Shown here in pieces: positions 1 to 10,765 of a DNA stretch of 64,000 nucleotides. The position numbers were made by a program, and so were the translations under genes. The notes under the pieces were generated by a model that did no database searches, was not told where the DNA came from, and saw only the letters and a program-made list of their open reading frames with translations. Source of the DNA: Closterium sp. Naga37s-1 (lineage: Eukaryota > Streptophyta > Zygnematophyceae > Desmidiales > Closteriaceae); contig CANJKZ010000010.1 in assembly GCA_947471745.1 (NCBI GenBank), forward strand, positions 8,016,001-8,080,000, given 5' to 3'. Each line of letters begins with the position of its first letter. The stretch's first letter is position 1.

Positions 1-3000
1 GCTCCCCGAATACTAGAGTCTCCTACAGACACGGGCTCAGCTCCAACTCCAGCACCCCAAGAACCAGGACCTCGCACAGGTACGCTCTCTGCTCCGACTC
101 TAGCACCTCCAGAGCTAGCACCTCCAGGGTCCTCGTCACCAAAACCAGCTCCCACAGGGTCTGCTGTAGGCTGGGAGGAGGACTGTGGGGAAGGGGACGG
201 CACCTGAGGGCCTATCGAGGGGGGAGGGGTAGCGTGTGACATACCTGACGGGGCTGGACCAGGGGGAGGGGGCTGTACCTGAGGGGCAGGAGGGGGGGCG
301 GGAGTCAGGAAGAGAGGGTGAGGAGGTACCGAAAGACCTCGACAGGGGTACCGGATGTAGTAGGGGACTGACTCGACAAAACGAACGTCGCGGGAGTCAA
401 AGAACTGGTGAAGGGGAGGGTGGTAAAAGGTGAAGTCAGAGGAGTCAACCGGGAAACCAAGGAAGACACAGGGAAGGGCGCAAGGGGAGAGCTTATCCGC
501 GAAGGTGTCTCGAACAAGCGCCAAGCAGCCCCAGACACGAAAACGCGACGCAACACCAGGGGACCCGGTCCAAAGACTGGTCGGTGAAGCCTCTGGCCGA
601 GAGACACGTGGCCAGAGGTTCAGCTGGTGAGCGGCGTACCGAACCGCTGGGGCGCACGGGCGTGGATCATGGAGGTGCATGCAATCTCCATGACCAAGCC
701 TATGCGGCGCTCAGCAACCCCATTCTGCTGTGGGGACTCTGGAAGCGTCCAGGACTGGCGGATGCCCTGCTCGCGATAGAATCCAGCGAGAATGCCGGAG
801 CGAAACTCACCCCCACGGTCGGAGTGAAGACACCTGACACGACGACCACGAGTGTCCGCAGTGGTAAGCAACTACCGGATCAGCGTAGAAGTCACCTCAG
901 ACTTCTTCGCCAGGGGGAACACTGTGGTGTAACGAGAGTAGTCGTCAACGACCACCAGGAAGAAACTCTCTCACTCAGGGAGAGGGCGAGGGGCGGGGCC
1001 CCAGACGTCCAAGTTGAGAGTCTCGAAGGGCTCGGTGGCCGGACGAAGGGAGGAGGAGTGAGGGGTGGTGCGCAGCCGACCCTCGACGTAGGGACCGCAA
1101 GGTGGGGCAAGCGAAGGCGGCAGCGACGGCAAGACACGCAGGAGGCCTAAGACAAGACGCTGACTAGACATCGCGCGCAGGCGAGGAATGGACGGGTGCC
1201 CCATCCGGTGGTGCCACAAAACGGTGGGGTGGGCAAGTGACCAGCAGGAGCAAGACGTAGCAACTGGACCAGACACTGGAACCTGACCAGACACAGCTAC
1301 CTGGGGAGATGCGGCAACCTGGTGAGACGAGGGAACCTGACGGGGGGTAGTGACAGGGGCCGGGGACAGTAGCTGCTGTCGCTGCTGCTGCTGCTGCTGC
1401 CGCCGCTGCTGCTGCTGCTGCTGCCCATGGGGGCTAGTGTGAAGTGTGTAGAGACCAGAGCCCGGCTCAGCGGTAAAGGGGGCGAGAGGCGCGTACGTGT
1501 CTCCGTCGACACAAACCGCAGTCTCGCCAGAAGGCTCAATACACACACCCACGTGCTGACCGATGAGCGACCTCACGCCCACCAAGTTCCTCGAGAACGA
1601 GGGGACGTGGAAGCCAGTCAGAGAACCGGAGGGAACAGCCGGGCACGGAAGCGTAGTAGTGTAGCGAGCAGTGACTGGTCCCGAAGTGGGATCAGCCAGT
1701 GCTACAGAGACCGGTGTAGGAAGCGGGTTAAGGGTCGTACGGTCGCGGAAGAAACAGCGCGAAGCTCCTAAGTCCAGAGTGAATGACAGCGAAGCGTCCT
1801 CCGGAGCAGCTCCTGGACTAGTGTCTACACAAGTACCTACACTAGCAATAGGCACCTCAGCAAGACTAGCACCTAAGCTAACAATACTCGAGTAAACAGA
1901 GTCAGAAGCACTAGAAACAACAACAGCATACATAGCATGAGGAGTTCCTAAGAGATCAACCAACTGAGAAGCTGATATGCCCCACAGAGCGGGACCATAC
2001 GTCTGAACAAGGGGAAGCCAGTCAGGGGCAGGGCCGTCAACGCCGTTGGCCAACTGAACCGTGTCAATCAGCTGAGCAAAACACTGACCCGGTGGGTGGC
2101 TGCGGCCACAAGGCTGGCCTCGGCGGGCACCTGTCAGAACGTGATAGGTGCAGGGAGGGTGGACGGCACCACGCGACAGCTGACGCGGTCTTGACCCCTG
2201 CCCCGGAACCTACTGCTGCCTCTGTTGCTGCTGTGGCTGCTGCGAGGGGAGGGGCTGTTGCTGCTACCGCTGGCGCTGAGTCAGGTACCAAGCCGCCACT
2301 CCTGCACCTACAGCTGGCGGACCAGTCGGTGCCTGACATACCCGAGCGTCACCTCCACTAGCTGCAGCATGGGAGTCACTAGCCGCTGCACGAGGCACTC
2401 CTCTACCCTCTGTACTCCCACCACCGCCGCTCACCACGCCACCTCCACCCGCAGCTCCACCTCCGCCACCACCACCACCGCCGCCCGCACCCTGTCCGCC
2501 CCTCCTGCCACTCCGACCCCTAGACCGCGAATAAGTTGTAGCAGTAGCGGCGGTCACGTCAGTCGAGGCAGTGGCAAGGGAGGCAGTGAAGGTGGGCAGC
2601 TGAGGGACCGTGCACCCGTGAAACAGTGGGGGGGGCACAGCACCAGAGGCGGAGGCTATCGAGCGGAGGTTGCTCTCGACGTCCTTGAGAGCAGACTCAA
2701 GGACGCCGATAGTGAGCTCGCTAGGGTGCTTCAGAAGAAGCGCGTCACGAACCGAAGCAAGGCGGTCAGGGAGGCTAGTGGCGATGAAATAGATAGTGAT
2801 CGCCATGGGGGGAGGCAGCAGTGCAAGCTGTGCGTCAGTGCAAGCAGCGCGAAAGCTAGCGTCAAGTGAGCACAGGTGAGCAATCAGGTCAGCAGAGCGC
2901 TCAAACGAGGCGAGGTCAGGGAACAGGAAGGGGAGGAACAGGCGGCCAAGAGAGACGGTGGAAGGAATAGCATAGCGGGCCTTAATCGCAGCGAGGAACT

Positions 3001-4294
3001 CACTAGCTGTGCGAATCTGTGCAAAATGGGTCTCCTCGGACTCAGGGAGGAGGCTGCTGAGGGCGATGCAGGCCGCAGCGTCGCACGATCGCCAGGCAAT
3101 CAGGTCAGCACGCTGACGTGCAACACGCTCTCTATCCTCCGGGGTAGCGTCAAGTCCTAGGGTAGCAGGAGCGGGGGGCGCGGGGAGGTCACCGGATGCA
3201 TGCGCCCATAGAGACTCGTTTGCCTGCACCTGACTCTCTAGGAGACGCTGCGCACGCTGGAGCCAGACAGAGAACTCGAGGGGCCTACCCTCGGCGTCAA
3301 AGCGAAGGACCCTAGGGGTCGCCATAGCGAAAGCAGAAACGGCGGCGTCAAAGCGAAGGACCCTACAAGGCCGGCACGGCGAGCTCTAAGGGCAGGCCCA
3401 CAACGAGCGCAAAGGGAAGAGGCGGCAAGCGGAAGAATGCAGGCCCACAGCGGGCTCAAAGGGCAGGGCCGCGGCAGGCTCTAGGGGCAGGCGCGGCAGG
3501 TGGTATGGGCAAGCGCGGCGGGCAGCGAGTGCAGGCCCGCGGCGAGCGCAAGGGACGGGCCCGCGGCGGGCGTAGCTGACAGGCGCGGCAGCGGCTAAAG
3601 GGCGGGCCCGTGGCGGGCCTAACGAGCGGGCGCAGTGGCGGGTAGAAAGGGCGGGCGCGGCGGCGCGAAGGGAGGGCCCGCGGCTGGCCTAAAGAGCAGG
3701 CGCGGCGGCGGGCTAACGGGCAGGCGCGGCGGCGGGCCTAACGGGTAGGCGCGACGGCGCAAAGGGAGGGCCCGCGGCGGGCCTAACGGGCAGGCGCGGC
3801 GGCGCGAAGGTAGGGCCCGCGGCGGGCCTAACGAGCAGGCGCTACGGCGGGCCTAACGGGCAGGCGCGGCGGCGGGCCTAACGGGCAGGCGCGGCGGCGC
3901 GAAGGGAGGGCCCGCGGCGGGCCTAACGGGCAGGCGCGGCGGCGCGAAGGGAGGGCCCGCGGCGGGCCTAACGGGCAGGCGCGGGACGGGACGGGGGACG
4001 GGACAGGACGGGCGCGAGAACGGGTCGAACGCGCTGCGGCAAGCGGTATTGCAGGCGCGCGGCGGACGGGCATACGAAAGGGGTGCTACTGCAGCGCTAC
4101 GAGACAGGACGGGACGAGTGAGGCGCGTGAGGCTTTGGAGGCTCGAGCACGAGGAACGGGATCCTACACGATCCTAACGATACCATGTTAGAAACCGAAT
4201 TGTGTGTTTATTGATGTGGGTTGGGGTACATATGGCAAACCCTAATATGTGTACCCCCTAAGACAAGCCTCACTACAGGCTACAACATTTGACA
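1..4294 (-). mobile_element. Ty1/copia retrotransposon fossil, partial (element 1)
   Basis: Minus-strand Ty1/copia fossil cut by the left window edge. Parts seen from right to left: a 109-bp 5' LTR, a primer-binding site next to it, a GC-rich leader of about 860 bp (3326-4185) built from repeated GGCGGGCCTAACGGGCAGGC-like words, gag beginning near 3325, an aspartic-protease-like block, the gag-pre-integrase block and the integrase core. The reverse transcriptase end lies outside the window. It is broken in several places (about four or more). With only one LTR in view its age cannot be estimated from LTR divergence; the number of breaks suggests it is older than elements 3 and 4. Confidence 0.9.
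4186..4294 (-). repeat. 5' LTR of copia element 1
   Basis: A 109-bp block starting TGTTAG and ending TTTGACA, next to a primer site whose complement begins TGGTATCG. It carries the short 'gtacccccta...ctacaggcta' block that also recurs in the LTRs of element 5. Confidence 0.75.
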
Positions 4295-4946
4295 GAAAGC
4301 ACTTTAAGTGCAAAGATTGCATCTGTTTTGTCTAAATGTAGATAGCCAATCGGAAATATCATCTTACCAGGTTTCCAAAGTCATAATTACCTTTGCCGTT
4401 GTTGTATCGCATTTCCTTGTATCGCATCATGGTGCAGGCGAGAGCACCAGACTCTTCTCGAAGAAGTGTACGCTACAGGCAGCCCTCGCTCGGCTCAAGG
4501 CGTGCTTGGTTTGGGCGGTGTTCGGCTGCCACAGGGCATCGACCGAGGGATGGGGGGAGGGATCAGATTTGCAGCTAGGGTTTCTAGTTCGGGGTGGTCA
4601 GCTCGGAGTCAACCGTCGTTGACTCCAAGTCTGGAGTCCAGGCGGAAGCGGAAAGTTTGGGGGAAAAGGCGCGGAGGAGCGACTCGGGAAATGGGGGCCC
4701 ACGAAACTGCAGCCGCGCGAAGCGAAACTTCGCGAGCTGAACAGTTTACTGCTGCGATTTGTTTGGGTAGCTTGCTCTACTTGAATTCTGTACACCATAA
4801 ATTAATTCAAGGGTGTAAATGACGATTCGACATTATTTAATTTTGGCGAGTTCATTTCGAATCTGTGTGTTTAGCGTTATAGTTTTAATGTCCGGGTTAT
4901 TTGTTTTTTAGAGTGTGGAGTAAATGTATAAACGAAAATTGTGGAA

Positions 4947-5010
4947 GGGGGCATGGATTTTTCATTCCCCGTGGGCTGAGACTACCCACGGGAATGCACT
5001 TTCCATGCCC
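4947..5010. repeat. 64-bp foldback (hairpin)
   Basis: Two nested inverted segments: GGGCATGGA near 4949 pairs with TCCATGCCC ending at 5010, and CATTCCCCGTGGG pairs with CCCACGGGAATG around a loop of roughly 9 bases. It could be a remnant of a miniature inverted-repeat element or a small structured RNA. No second copy was noticed in the window. Confidence 0.5.
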
Positions 5011-5544
5011 TGAACACTAGGGCGGAGTTTTTCCGCCATGGGGGGGAATCGGGGGGAGGACGCGGCGCGGGTTCAAGCCTAGCGCGGGGTTCGCGTCGCG
5101 TTTTAGGCTCACATCCGACACTTTTTTCACAATTTTCATGTCTGACCGAAGTGTTCTGCCTGGTTCGAACAGATCGAACCAGGAGGCTCGGCGTTCTGAT
5201 GCTCCATCCCATCCCCTCCCCCCATCCCCTGTGGCAGCCGAACATCGCCTTGGATGCGTTTCGAGCTGTCTCTCATGAGATGGAATGGAAGCGAGCAGAA
5301 TGTCTGAACGGCGGCAGGCAGCAGCCACCATTCCTTTCCTGCTGGGCACAGAAATATCAGCGTTCACCAAACCGGGCCACTCACAGACAAAGAAGTACTG
5401 TTTCCCTTAGTCAGGCGATTAGACGGGCCGTCAAAACAACTAGATGTTTTCTCAGCTTCCCCCATTTTGATGGCACGCGTCTCGAAAGCGCCCAGCTCAA
5501 AACACAATGCGCCGGGTCATATCCCATCCCGACCCTCAAATTTG

Positions 5545-5582
5545 TTTCTGCACGCGGTCAGTTGATTGCCGGCCGTCCATGC
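5545..5582 (+). promoter_or_regulatory. Conserved upstream motif of GT31 copies (copy A)
   Basis: TTTCTG, a CGCGGTCAGTTGA core, then a GC-rich stretch ending in a CCGTCCATGC-like tail. Related versions lie at 21684-21720 and 22675-22714 (upstream of B) and 63554-63592 (upstream of C). The core is near-palindromic around GTCAGTTGAC and includes TTGAC, the core of the plant W-box. Function is inferred only from its repetition ahead of paralogous genes. Confidence 0.4.
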
Positions 5583-5920
5583 CGGATAGCCCACGGGAGT
5601 TCGACGTTAGCTGGCACGGCATTCCCGAGGGCGCGGGAATGTTGGGAGGCAGAACATACACTTCTTCAATCCATGGCTGCTCGGAATGAGACTAACGAGA
5701 ACCTCCTTTTCCGCAAATGATAGCCTCAATGGGCGCTTATCCTGCATGGTGCTCCCATAAGAACTGTTTGTTTTGTTTTCTCTCTCTGCAAAATCTGTTC
5801 AGATATTCGTGAGAGATCCAGTACCCCGCTGATGGTTACCGAGGCGCGTCAAAGATATTTAACGATCCAAAAGAATATTCACAGACATTCTATCTGCTTT
5901 CCCCACCGTGGGACACAGAG

Positions 5921-6291
5921 ATGGAAGTTGAGAGGCAGACGTCCGTCGAGCCGCAAGTGCTGACGTCATGGCGCGTGTCATGGCCCCTCTTCCTACTCCA
6001 AATGGCCTTCCTGATCGTCCTCCTTTTAGACATCCTCGTTCTCAGATACGATCAGTGGACGATGAAATTCACCGAGTTAAAGCCGCCGGTTGAAGCAACA
6101 GCCGCGATCGCCGGACCTTTGGCCGAGGACCCGCAAGGGATGGACGAGAGGAGTGCAGATCGGTTGCGGTACCCGGGCAGGAAGCGCGTGCTGGGGTTCG
6201 TCGGGGTGCAGACCGGTTTCGGCTGCAGCCGCAAGAGGCGCACTCTGCTTCGCGAGACGTGGTTCCCCGCCACGCCCGAGGAGCACGCGCG
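5921..6291 (+). CDS. GT31 copy A, exon 1: membrane anchor and start of catalytic domain
   Basis: ATG at 5921 opens a 123-codon frame. Residues about 22-41 form one hydrophobic helix after the basic SWR motif, the layout of a type II Golgi membrane protein. A short stem follows, then the first catalytic block VLGFVGVQTGF and the RKRRTLLRETWFP block. The exon ends GCGCG before GTAGGC, leaving two bases (phase 2); exon 2 supplies the third base of an Arg codon. Copies B and C start with the same SW-x(0,2)-LFLL anchor pattern, which supports the start. Confidence 0.85.
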
Positions 6292-6579
6292 GTAGGCCAT
6301 CATCTGTGGGGGAAACAGCGAGGGGGAATGGGGGTATGTGAGGCGCCCGAGGAGCACGCGCGGTAGGTCGCCAGGCATGGCAGGGATGATTGGGGGCATG
6401 GCGGAGGGACATTGTCCATGTGGCACAGCGCAGGGGCACAGCGCAGGTTCATAGCGCAAGGGCGATAGCGCAGCGGCATAGGGCAGGGGTAGGTGGTGAG
6501 CGGTATAGCGGAAGCATGCTTTGGGTCGCCTCTGATCGTCGCTCGCGAGAGGTGGTTCCGCGCCCGAGGGAGCCACACA
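6292..6579 (+). repeat. Start of intron 1 with two degenerate copies of the exon-1 end
   Basis: The exon-1 tail and its donor are repeated at 6343-6366 (CGCCCGAGGAGCACGCGCGG then GTAGG) and, more decayed, at 6540-6570 (CGCGAGAGGTGGTTCCGCGC and on). This adds decoy donors just downstream of the real one. The rest is simple G-rich intron. Confidence 0.65.
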
Positions 6580-8547
6580 AGTGGGGCATGAGGGCGTGGG
6601 GCATGAGGGCGTGGGGCATGAGGGCGTGGGGCATGAGGGCGTGGGGCATGAGGGCGTGGGGCATGAGGGCGTGGGGCATGAGGGCGTGGGGCATGAGGGC
6701 GTGGGGCATGAGGGCGTGGGGCATGAGGGCGTGGGGCATGAGGGCGTGGGGCATGAGGGCGTGGGGCATGAGGGCGTGGGGCATGAGGGCGTGGGGCATG
6801 AGGGCGTGGGGCATGAGGCGTGGGGCATGATGGCGTGGGCATGAGGGCGTGGGGCATGAGGGCGTGGGGCATGAGGGCGTGGGGCATGAGGGCGTGGGGC
6901 ATGAGGGCGTGGGGCATGAGGGCGTGGGGCATGAGGGCGTGGGGCATGAGGGCGTGGGGCATGAGGGCGTGGGGCATGAGGGCGTGGGGCATGAGGGCGT
7001 GGGGCATGAGGGCGTGGGGCATGAGGGCGTGGGGCATGAGGGCGTGGGGCATGAGGGCGTGGGGCATGAGGGCGTGGGGCATGAGGGCGTGGGGCATGAG
7101 GGCGTGGGGCATGAGGGCGTGGGGCATGAGGGCGTGGGGCATGAGGGCGTGGGGCATGAGGGCGTGGGGCATGAGGGCGTGGGGCATGAGGGCGTGGGGC
7201 ATGAGGGCGTGGGGCATGAGGGCGTGGGGCATGAGGGCGTGGGGCATGAGGGCGTGGGGCATGAGGGCGTGGGGCATGAGGGCGTGGGGCATGAGGGCGT
7301 GGGGCATGAGGGCGTGGGGCATGAGGGCGTGGGGCATGAGGGCGTGGGGCATGAGGGCGTGGGGCATGAGGGCGTGGGGCATGAGGGCGTGGGGCATGAG
7401 GGCGTGGGGCATGAGGGCGTGGGGCATGAGGGCGTGGGGCATGAGGGCGTGGGGCATGAGGGCGTGGGGCATGAGGGCGTGGGGCATGAGGGCGTGGGGC
7501 ATGAGGGCGTGGGGCATGAGGGCGTGGGGCATGAGGGCGTGGGGCATGAGGGCGTGGGGCATGAGGGCGTGGGGCATGAGGGCGTGGGGCATGAGGGCGT
7601 GGGGCATGAGGGCGTGGGGCATGAGGGCGTGGGGCATGAGGGCGTGGGGCATGAGGGCGTGGGGCATGAGGGCGTGGGGCATGAGGGCGTGGGGGCATGA
7701 GGGCGTGGGGCATGAGGGCGTGGGGCATGAGGGCGTGGGGCATGAGGGCGTGGGGCATGAGGGCGTGGGGCATGAGGGCGTGGGGCATGAGGGCGTGGGG
7801 CATGAGGGCGTGGGGCATGAGGGCGTGGGGCATGAGGGCGTGGGGCATGAGGGCGTGGGGCATGAGGGCGTGGGGCATGAGGGCGTGGGGCATGAGGGCG
7901 TGGGGCATGAGGGCGTGGGGCATGAGGGCGTGGGGCATGAGGGCGTGGGGCATGAGGGCGTGGGGCATGAGGGCGTGGGGCATGAGGGCGTGGGGCATGA
8001 GGGCGTGGGGCATGAGGGCGTGGGGCATGAGGGCGTGGGGCATGAGGGCGTGGGGCATGAGGGCGTGGGGCATGAGGGCGTGGGGCATGAGGGCGTGGGG
8101 CATGAGGGCGTGGGGCATGAGGGCGTGGGGCATGAGGGCGTGGGGCATGAGGGCGTGGGGCATGAGGGCGTGGGGCATGAGGGCGTGGGGCATGAGGGCG
8201 TGGGGCATGAGGGCGTGGGGCATGAGGGCGTGGGGCATGAGGGCGTGGGGCATGAGGGCGTGGGGCATGAGGGCGTGGGGCATGAGGGCGTGGGGCATGA
8301 GGGCGTGGGGCATGAGGGCGTGGGGCATGAGGGCGTGGGGCATGAGGGCGTGGGGCATGAGGGCGTGGGGCATGAGGGCGTGGGGCATGAGGGCGTGGGG
8401 CATGAGGGCGTGGGGCATGAGGGCGTGGGGCATGAGGGCGTGGGGCATGAGGGCGTGGGGCATGAGGGCGTGGGGCATGAGGGCGTGGGGCATGAGGGCG
8501 TGGGGCATGAGGGCGTGGGGCATGAGGGCGTGGGGCATGAGGGCGTG
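6580..8547 (+). repeat. 15-bp minisatellite, about 131 units, in intron 1 of copy A
   Basis: Unit GGGGCATGAGGGCGT repeated almost without change, with a few irregular units near 6818-6842 and one extra G near 7690. Because 15 is a multiple of three, it is open in many frames on both strands and produces long meaningless frames. A short run of the same words (catggggg...gcgtggggcatgggg, 23635-23662) sits at the same place after exon 1 of copy B, so the seed predates the A/B duplication. Confidence 0.95.
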
Positions 8548-8559
8548 CAGCACGAGGTG

Positions 8560-8930
8560 TAGCAAGTTCATGATGAAAGCAGCAACAGGGCTGTTGTTCC
8601 AGCTCATACGCATTGTGCCCTCTCTGCACCCTTTCCCCCCATTCCCCTCCCATGCCCCCTCTCCTCGCCCTCCTCCATTCACATATTCCCAAGGGTGCAA
8701 GCAGCAACGGGCTGATGTCCCGGTTAATCTGAGCTGCGCCCTCTCTCTCTCTCTCTGCACCCCTTCCCCCTCCCCGTCCTCCTCCCTCACATACTCTCCA
8801 GAGTGGAAGCAGCAACGGAATTGCTGTTTCGGTTCATCGCGGGGCATGGCAGGAGTGCAGTGCAGTGGACGAGCACATGGATGTGATGCGCCCTCCCCGC
8901 TCGCTTTCCCCTTTTGCATGTCTCCCAGGG
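8560..8930 (+). repeat. Degenerate tandem copies of the intron-1 acceptor plus exon-2 start
   Basis: At about 8571, 8696 and 8806 the first bases of exon 2 (GAAGCAGCAACGGG...GTTCC..TTCATC) recur. The second and third copies are preceded by a long C/T tract and an AG. The third extends furthest, through the equivalent of RFIAGHG. Spacing is about 110-125 bp, so the unit contains a complete 3' splice site and a fragment of exon. Confidence 0.75.
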
Positions 8931-9387
8931 AAGAAGCAGCAACGGGGCTTTCCCCTTTTGCATGTCTCCCAGGGTAGAAGCAGCAACGGGGCTTTCCCCT
9001 TTTGCATGTCTCCCAGGGTAGAAGCAGCAACGGGGCTTTCCCCTTTTGCATGTCTCCCAGGGTAGAAGCAGCAACGGGGCTTTCCCCTTTTGCATGTCTC
9101 CCAGGGTAGAAGCAGCAACGGGGCTTTCCCCTTTTGCATGTCTCCCAGGGTAGAAGCAGCAACGGGGCTTTCCCCTTTTGCATGTCTCCCAGGGTAGAAG
9201 CAGCAACGGGGCTTTCCCCTTTTGCATGTCTCCCAGGGTAGAAGCAGCAACGGGGCTTTCCCCTTTTGCATGTCTCCCAGGGTAGAAGCAGCAACGGGGC
9301 TTTCCCCTTTTGCATGTCTCCCAGGGTAGAAGCAGCAACGGGGCTTTCCCCTTTTGCATGTCTCCCAGGGTAGAAGCAGCAACGGGG
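8931..9387 (+). repeat. 44-bp minisatellite carrying decoy exon-2 acceptors, about 10 units
   Basis: Each unit contains TTTTGCATGTCTCCCAG followed by GGTAGAAGCAGCAACGGGG, that is, a pyrimidine tract, AG and the first 19 bases of exon 2, then a short CTTTCCCC link. The last unit runs into a longer partial exon-2 copy (9373-9430). The array lies directly upstream of the true exon 2. Confidence 0.95.
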
Positions 9388-9469
9388 CTGCTGTTCCAGT
9401 TCATCATGGGGCATGGCAGGAGCACAGTGGCCGAGCGGCTGCTGCAGGTGCCCCCTGCCCTCCCCATCC

Positions 9470-9498
9470 CCACCCCCCCCCCCCCCCCCCCCCCCCCC
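9470..9498 (+). repeat. Poly-C tract before the exon-2 acceptor
   Basis: About 27 C residues in a run with one interruption at its left, 27 bases before the exon-2 AG. It would serve as an extreme pyrimidine tract and could form a quadruplex or i-motif. Length may be affected by assembly. Confidence 0.9.
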
Positions 9499-9525
9499 TC
9501 CCTCTCCCCCCTACATGCATCCCAG

Positions 9526-9719
9526 GGTAGAAGCAGCAACGGGGTTGGTGTTCCGGTTCATCATCGGGCACGGTGGCACAGACGGAGGAAGCAGCACAGA
9601 CAGAGGAAGCAGCGGTGATGCGGAAGAGCAGCTGCTGCAGGCGGAGAACAGCACTCACGGGGACTTCCTTCGCATCGACACCCAGGAGGGATACCTCAAT
9701 CTCAGCCGCAAGACATGAG
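9526..9719 (+). CDS. GT31 copy A, exon 2: RFIIGH block
   Basis: Acceptor CATCCCAG at 9525. The first G completes the Arg codon opened in exon 1, then the frame reads VEAATGLVFRFIIGHG, an acidic linker, and HGDFLRIDTQEGYLNLSRKT, which matches the family pattern ending in KT before the FF(x)3 block. A TGA lies at 9716-9718, one base before the only GT (9720) able to serve as donor. Ending there would also leave a phase that does not match exon 3. So the exon end is either damaged or uses an unrecognised splice site. Confidence 0.75.
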
Positions 9720-9850
9720 GTGCTCGCGTGATGGCAATGCGAGGTGCTCGTGTGATGGCAATGTAAGGTGCTCGTGTGATGGCAATGTAAGGTGCTCGTG
9801 TGATGGCAATGCGAGGTGCTCGTGTGGTGGCAATGTAAGGTGCTCACGCA
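9718..9850 (+). repeat. 24-bp minisatellite starting at the exon-2 donor
   Basis: Five to six units of AGGTGCTCGTGTGATGGCAA plus four bases (TGTA or TGCG). The first unit begins exactly at the GAG-GTGCTCG junction after exon 2, so each unit repeats the candidate 5' splice site. Confidence 0.85.
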
Positions 9851-9863
9851 ATGGTGACGTATG

Positions 9864-10069
9864 CGGCTTCCGTGGCATGCTAATAGTGTGAGGAGCTCGC
9901 TGTTGTTATGTTGATGTTTGAGTCGACTCAAAATACCGTGTGACATTATACCGAGTTGACTTTTGAGTCGACTCAAAACTTAAAAGTCAACTTTTGAGTC
10001 GACTCAAAAGTCAACTCGGCTTCCGTGGCCTGCTAATAGTGTGAGGAGCTCGCTGTTGTTATGTTGATG
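9864..10069 (+). repeat. Palindrome cluster between 53-bp direct duplications (site P1)
   Basis: A 53-bp intron segment occurs at 9864-9916 and again at 10017-10069 with one mismatch. Between them lie 100 bp holding three copies of TTTGAGTCGACTCAAA (9917-9932, 9961-9978 with longer arms, and a perfect 22-bp palindrome at 9990-10011). The arrangement looks like an insertion with a long target duplication, in which the palindrome later multiplied. Confidence 0.8.
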
Positions 10070-10580
10070 TCATGAGGTGCTCACGTGATGACATGATGAT
10101 AGCGTGGTGTGTGAGGTGACCTTTGTGACAACTCAAAGTCACCCCATGTGATGGCGACGTATGGACCTCTCATGGCATGAAGATCGCGTGATGTGCTCGC
10201 GGTTATTATACTTCTTCCTCCTCACGTGCTGCTGTGCTGCTGCGTCTGAAGCTCTGAATGATCATGCGTTCTTTGTGCCGTCCGCTTACCTGCTGTAGCT
10301 CCTTGGAGTTTCGTTCATCTCCCCTGCCTTCTATTCTCTGCTATTCGTTCACCTGTTGTGCCGGCTATTCTCTGCTATTCGTTCACCTGTTGTGCCGGCT
10401 ATTCTCTGCTATTCTTTGTTGCATTGTTAGATTCTTGATGGTATATCGAGACAGAGATTGGTAATGTAAAGGTTAGGTTACAGAATCCTGTACCTTTTTT
10501 TATTACCAGTGATTGTTGAACTTTTACTAATTATTTCTCCACCTGCTCTTGAAATTTTCTATCCCTGTGCATCTCTCGCC
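10070..10580 (+). other. Rest of intron 2 of copy A
   Basis: Unique-looking intron with a T/C-rich block containing a repeated 'ttctctgctattcgttcacctgttgtgccggcta' segment (two to three times, 10330-10410). No gene is recognised. Confidence 0.6.
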
Positions 10581-10589
10581 ACTCTGAAG

Positions 10590-10665
10590 TTTTTCACGAC
10601 AGTCTTCAAGCTCTATGAAGCCGAGTTCTACGTCAAGGCAGACGACGACATCTTCTTGATACCAG
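10590..10665 (+). CDS. GT31 copy A, exon 3: DDD metal-binding block
   Basis: Reads FFTTVFKLYEAEFYVKADDD (DDD codons 10641-10649) and then IFLIP, the Golgi GT31 signature that binds Mn2+ and the UDP-sugar. The bases just before (CTGAAG, 10584-10589) read LK and fit the family, so the exon may begin a little earlier; the only AG nearby is in CTGAAG. It ends CCAG before GTTCGC with one base left, which joins AG from exon 4 to make Glu, as in family members (DDDIYLRP-D/E-RL). This exon is not found in copy B. Confidence 0.8.
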
Positions 10666-10765
10666 GTTCGCCCATCTTACATCTTCCCATGCTCTGTGAG
10701 GCTGGGTGGGGTTCTAAAGCCCTCGGTTTCAAAGCCCTCCAAAATCCCAAGCGCTATGGAACGGG

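Larger units (their letters stand above)
4295..5920. other. Intergenic region upstream of GT31 copy A
   Basis: No gene recognised. It holds a foldback at 4947-5010 and the conserved upstream motif at 5545-5582 that recurs ahead of copies B and C. The promoter of copy A would be expected in the last few hundred bases, but no TATA box can be assigned with confidence. Confidence 0.5.

Noticed and set aside
1380-1425. CTG/CAG trinucleotide run as a host microsatellite
   Set aside because: It encodes a Gln run inside the protein region of copia element 1, and it is short.
6052-9414. A 1120-codon minus-strand frame and other long frames across the 15-bp and 44-bp arrays
   Set aside because: The 15-bp period is a multiple of three, so several frames on both strands stay open. 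The translations are pure repeats, and the region is intron between recognisable GT31 exons.
9526-10665. U12-type AT-AC intron between exons 2 and 3 of GT31 copy A
   Set aside because: The bases fit the protein family, but the 5' border ATGAGGTGC does not match the U12 donor consensus ATATCCTT and no U12 branch site was seen.
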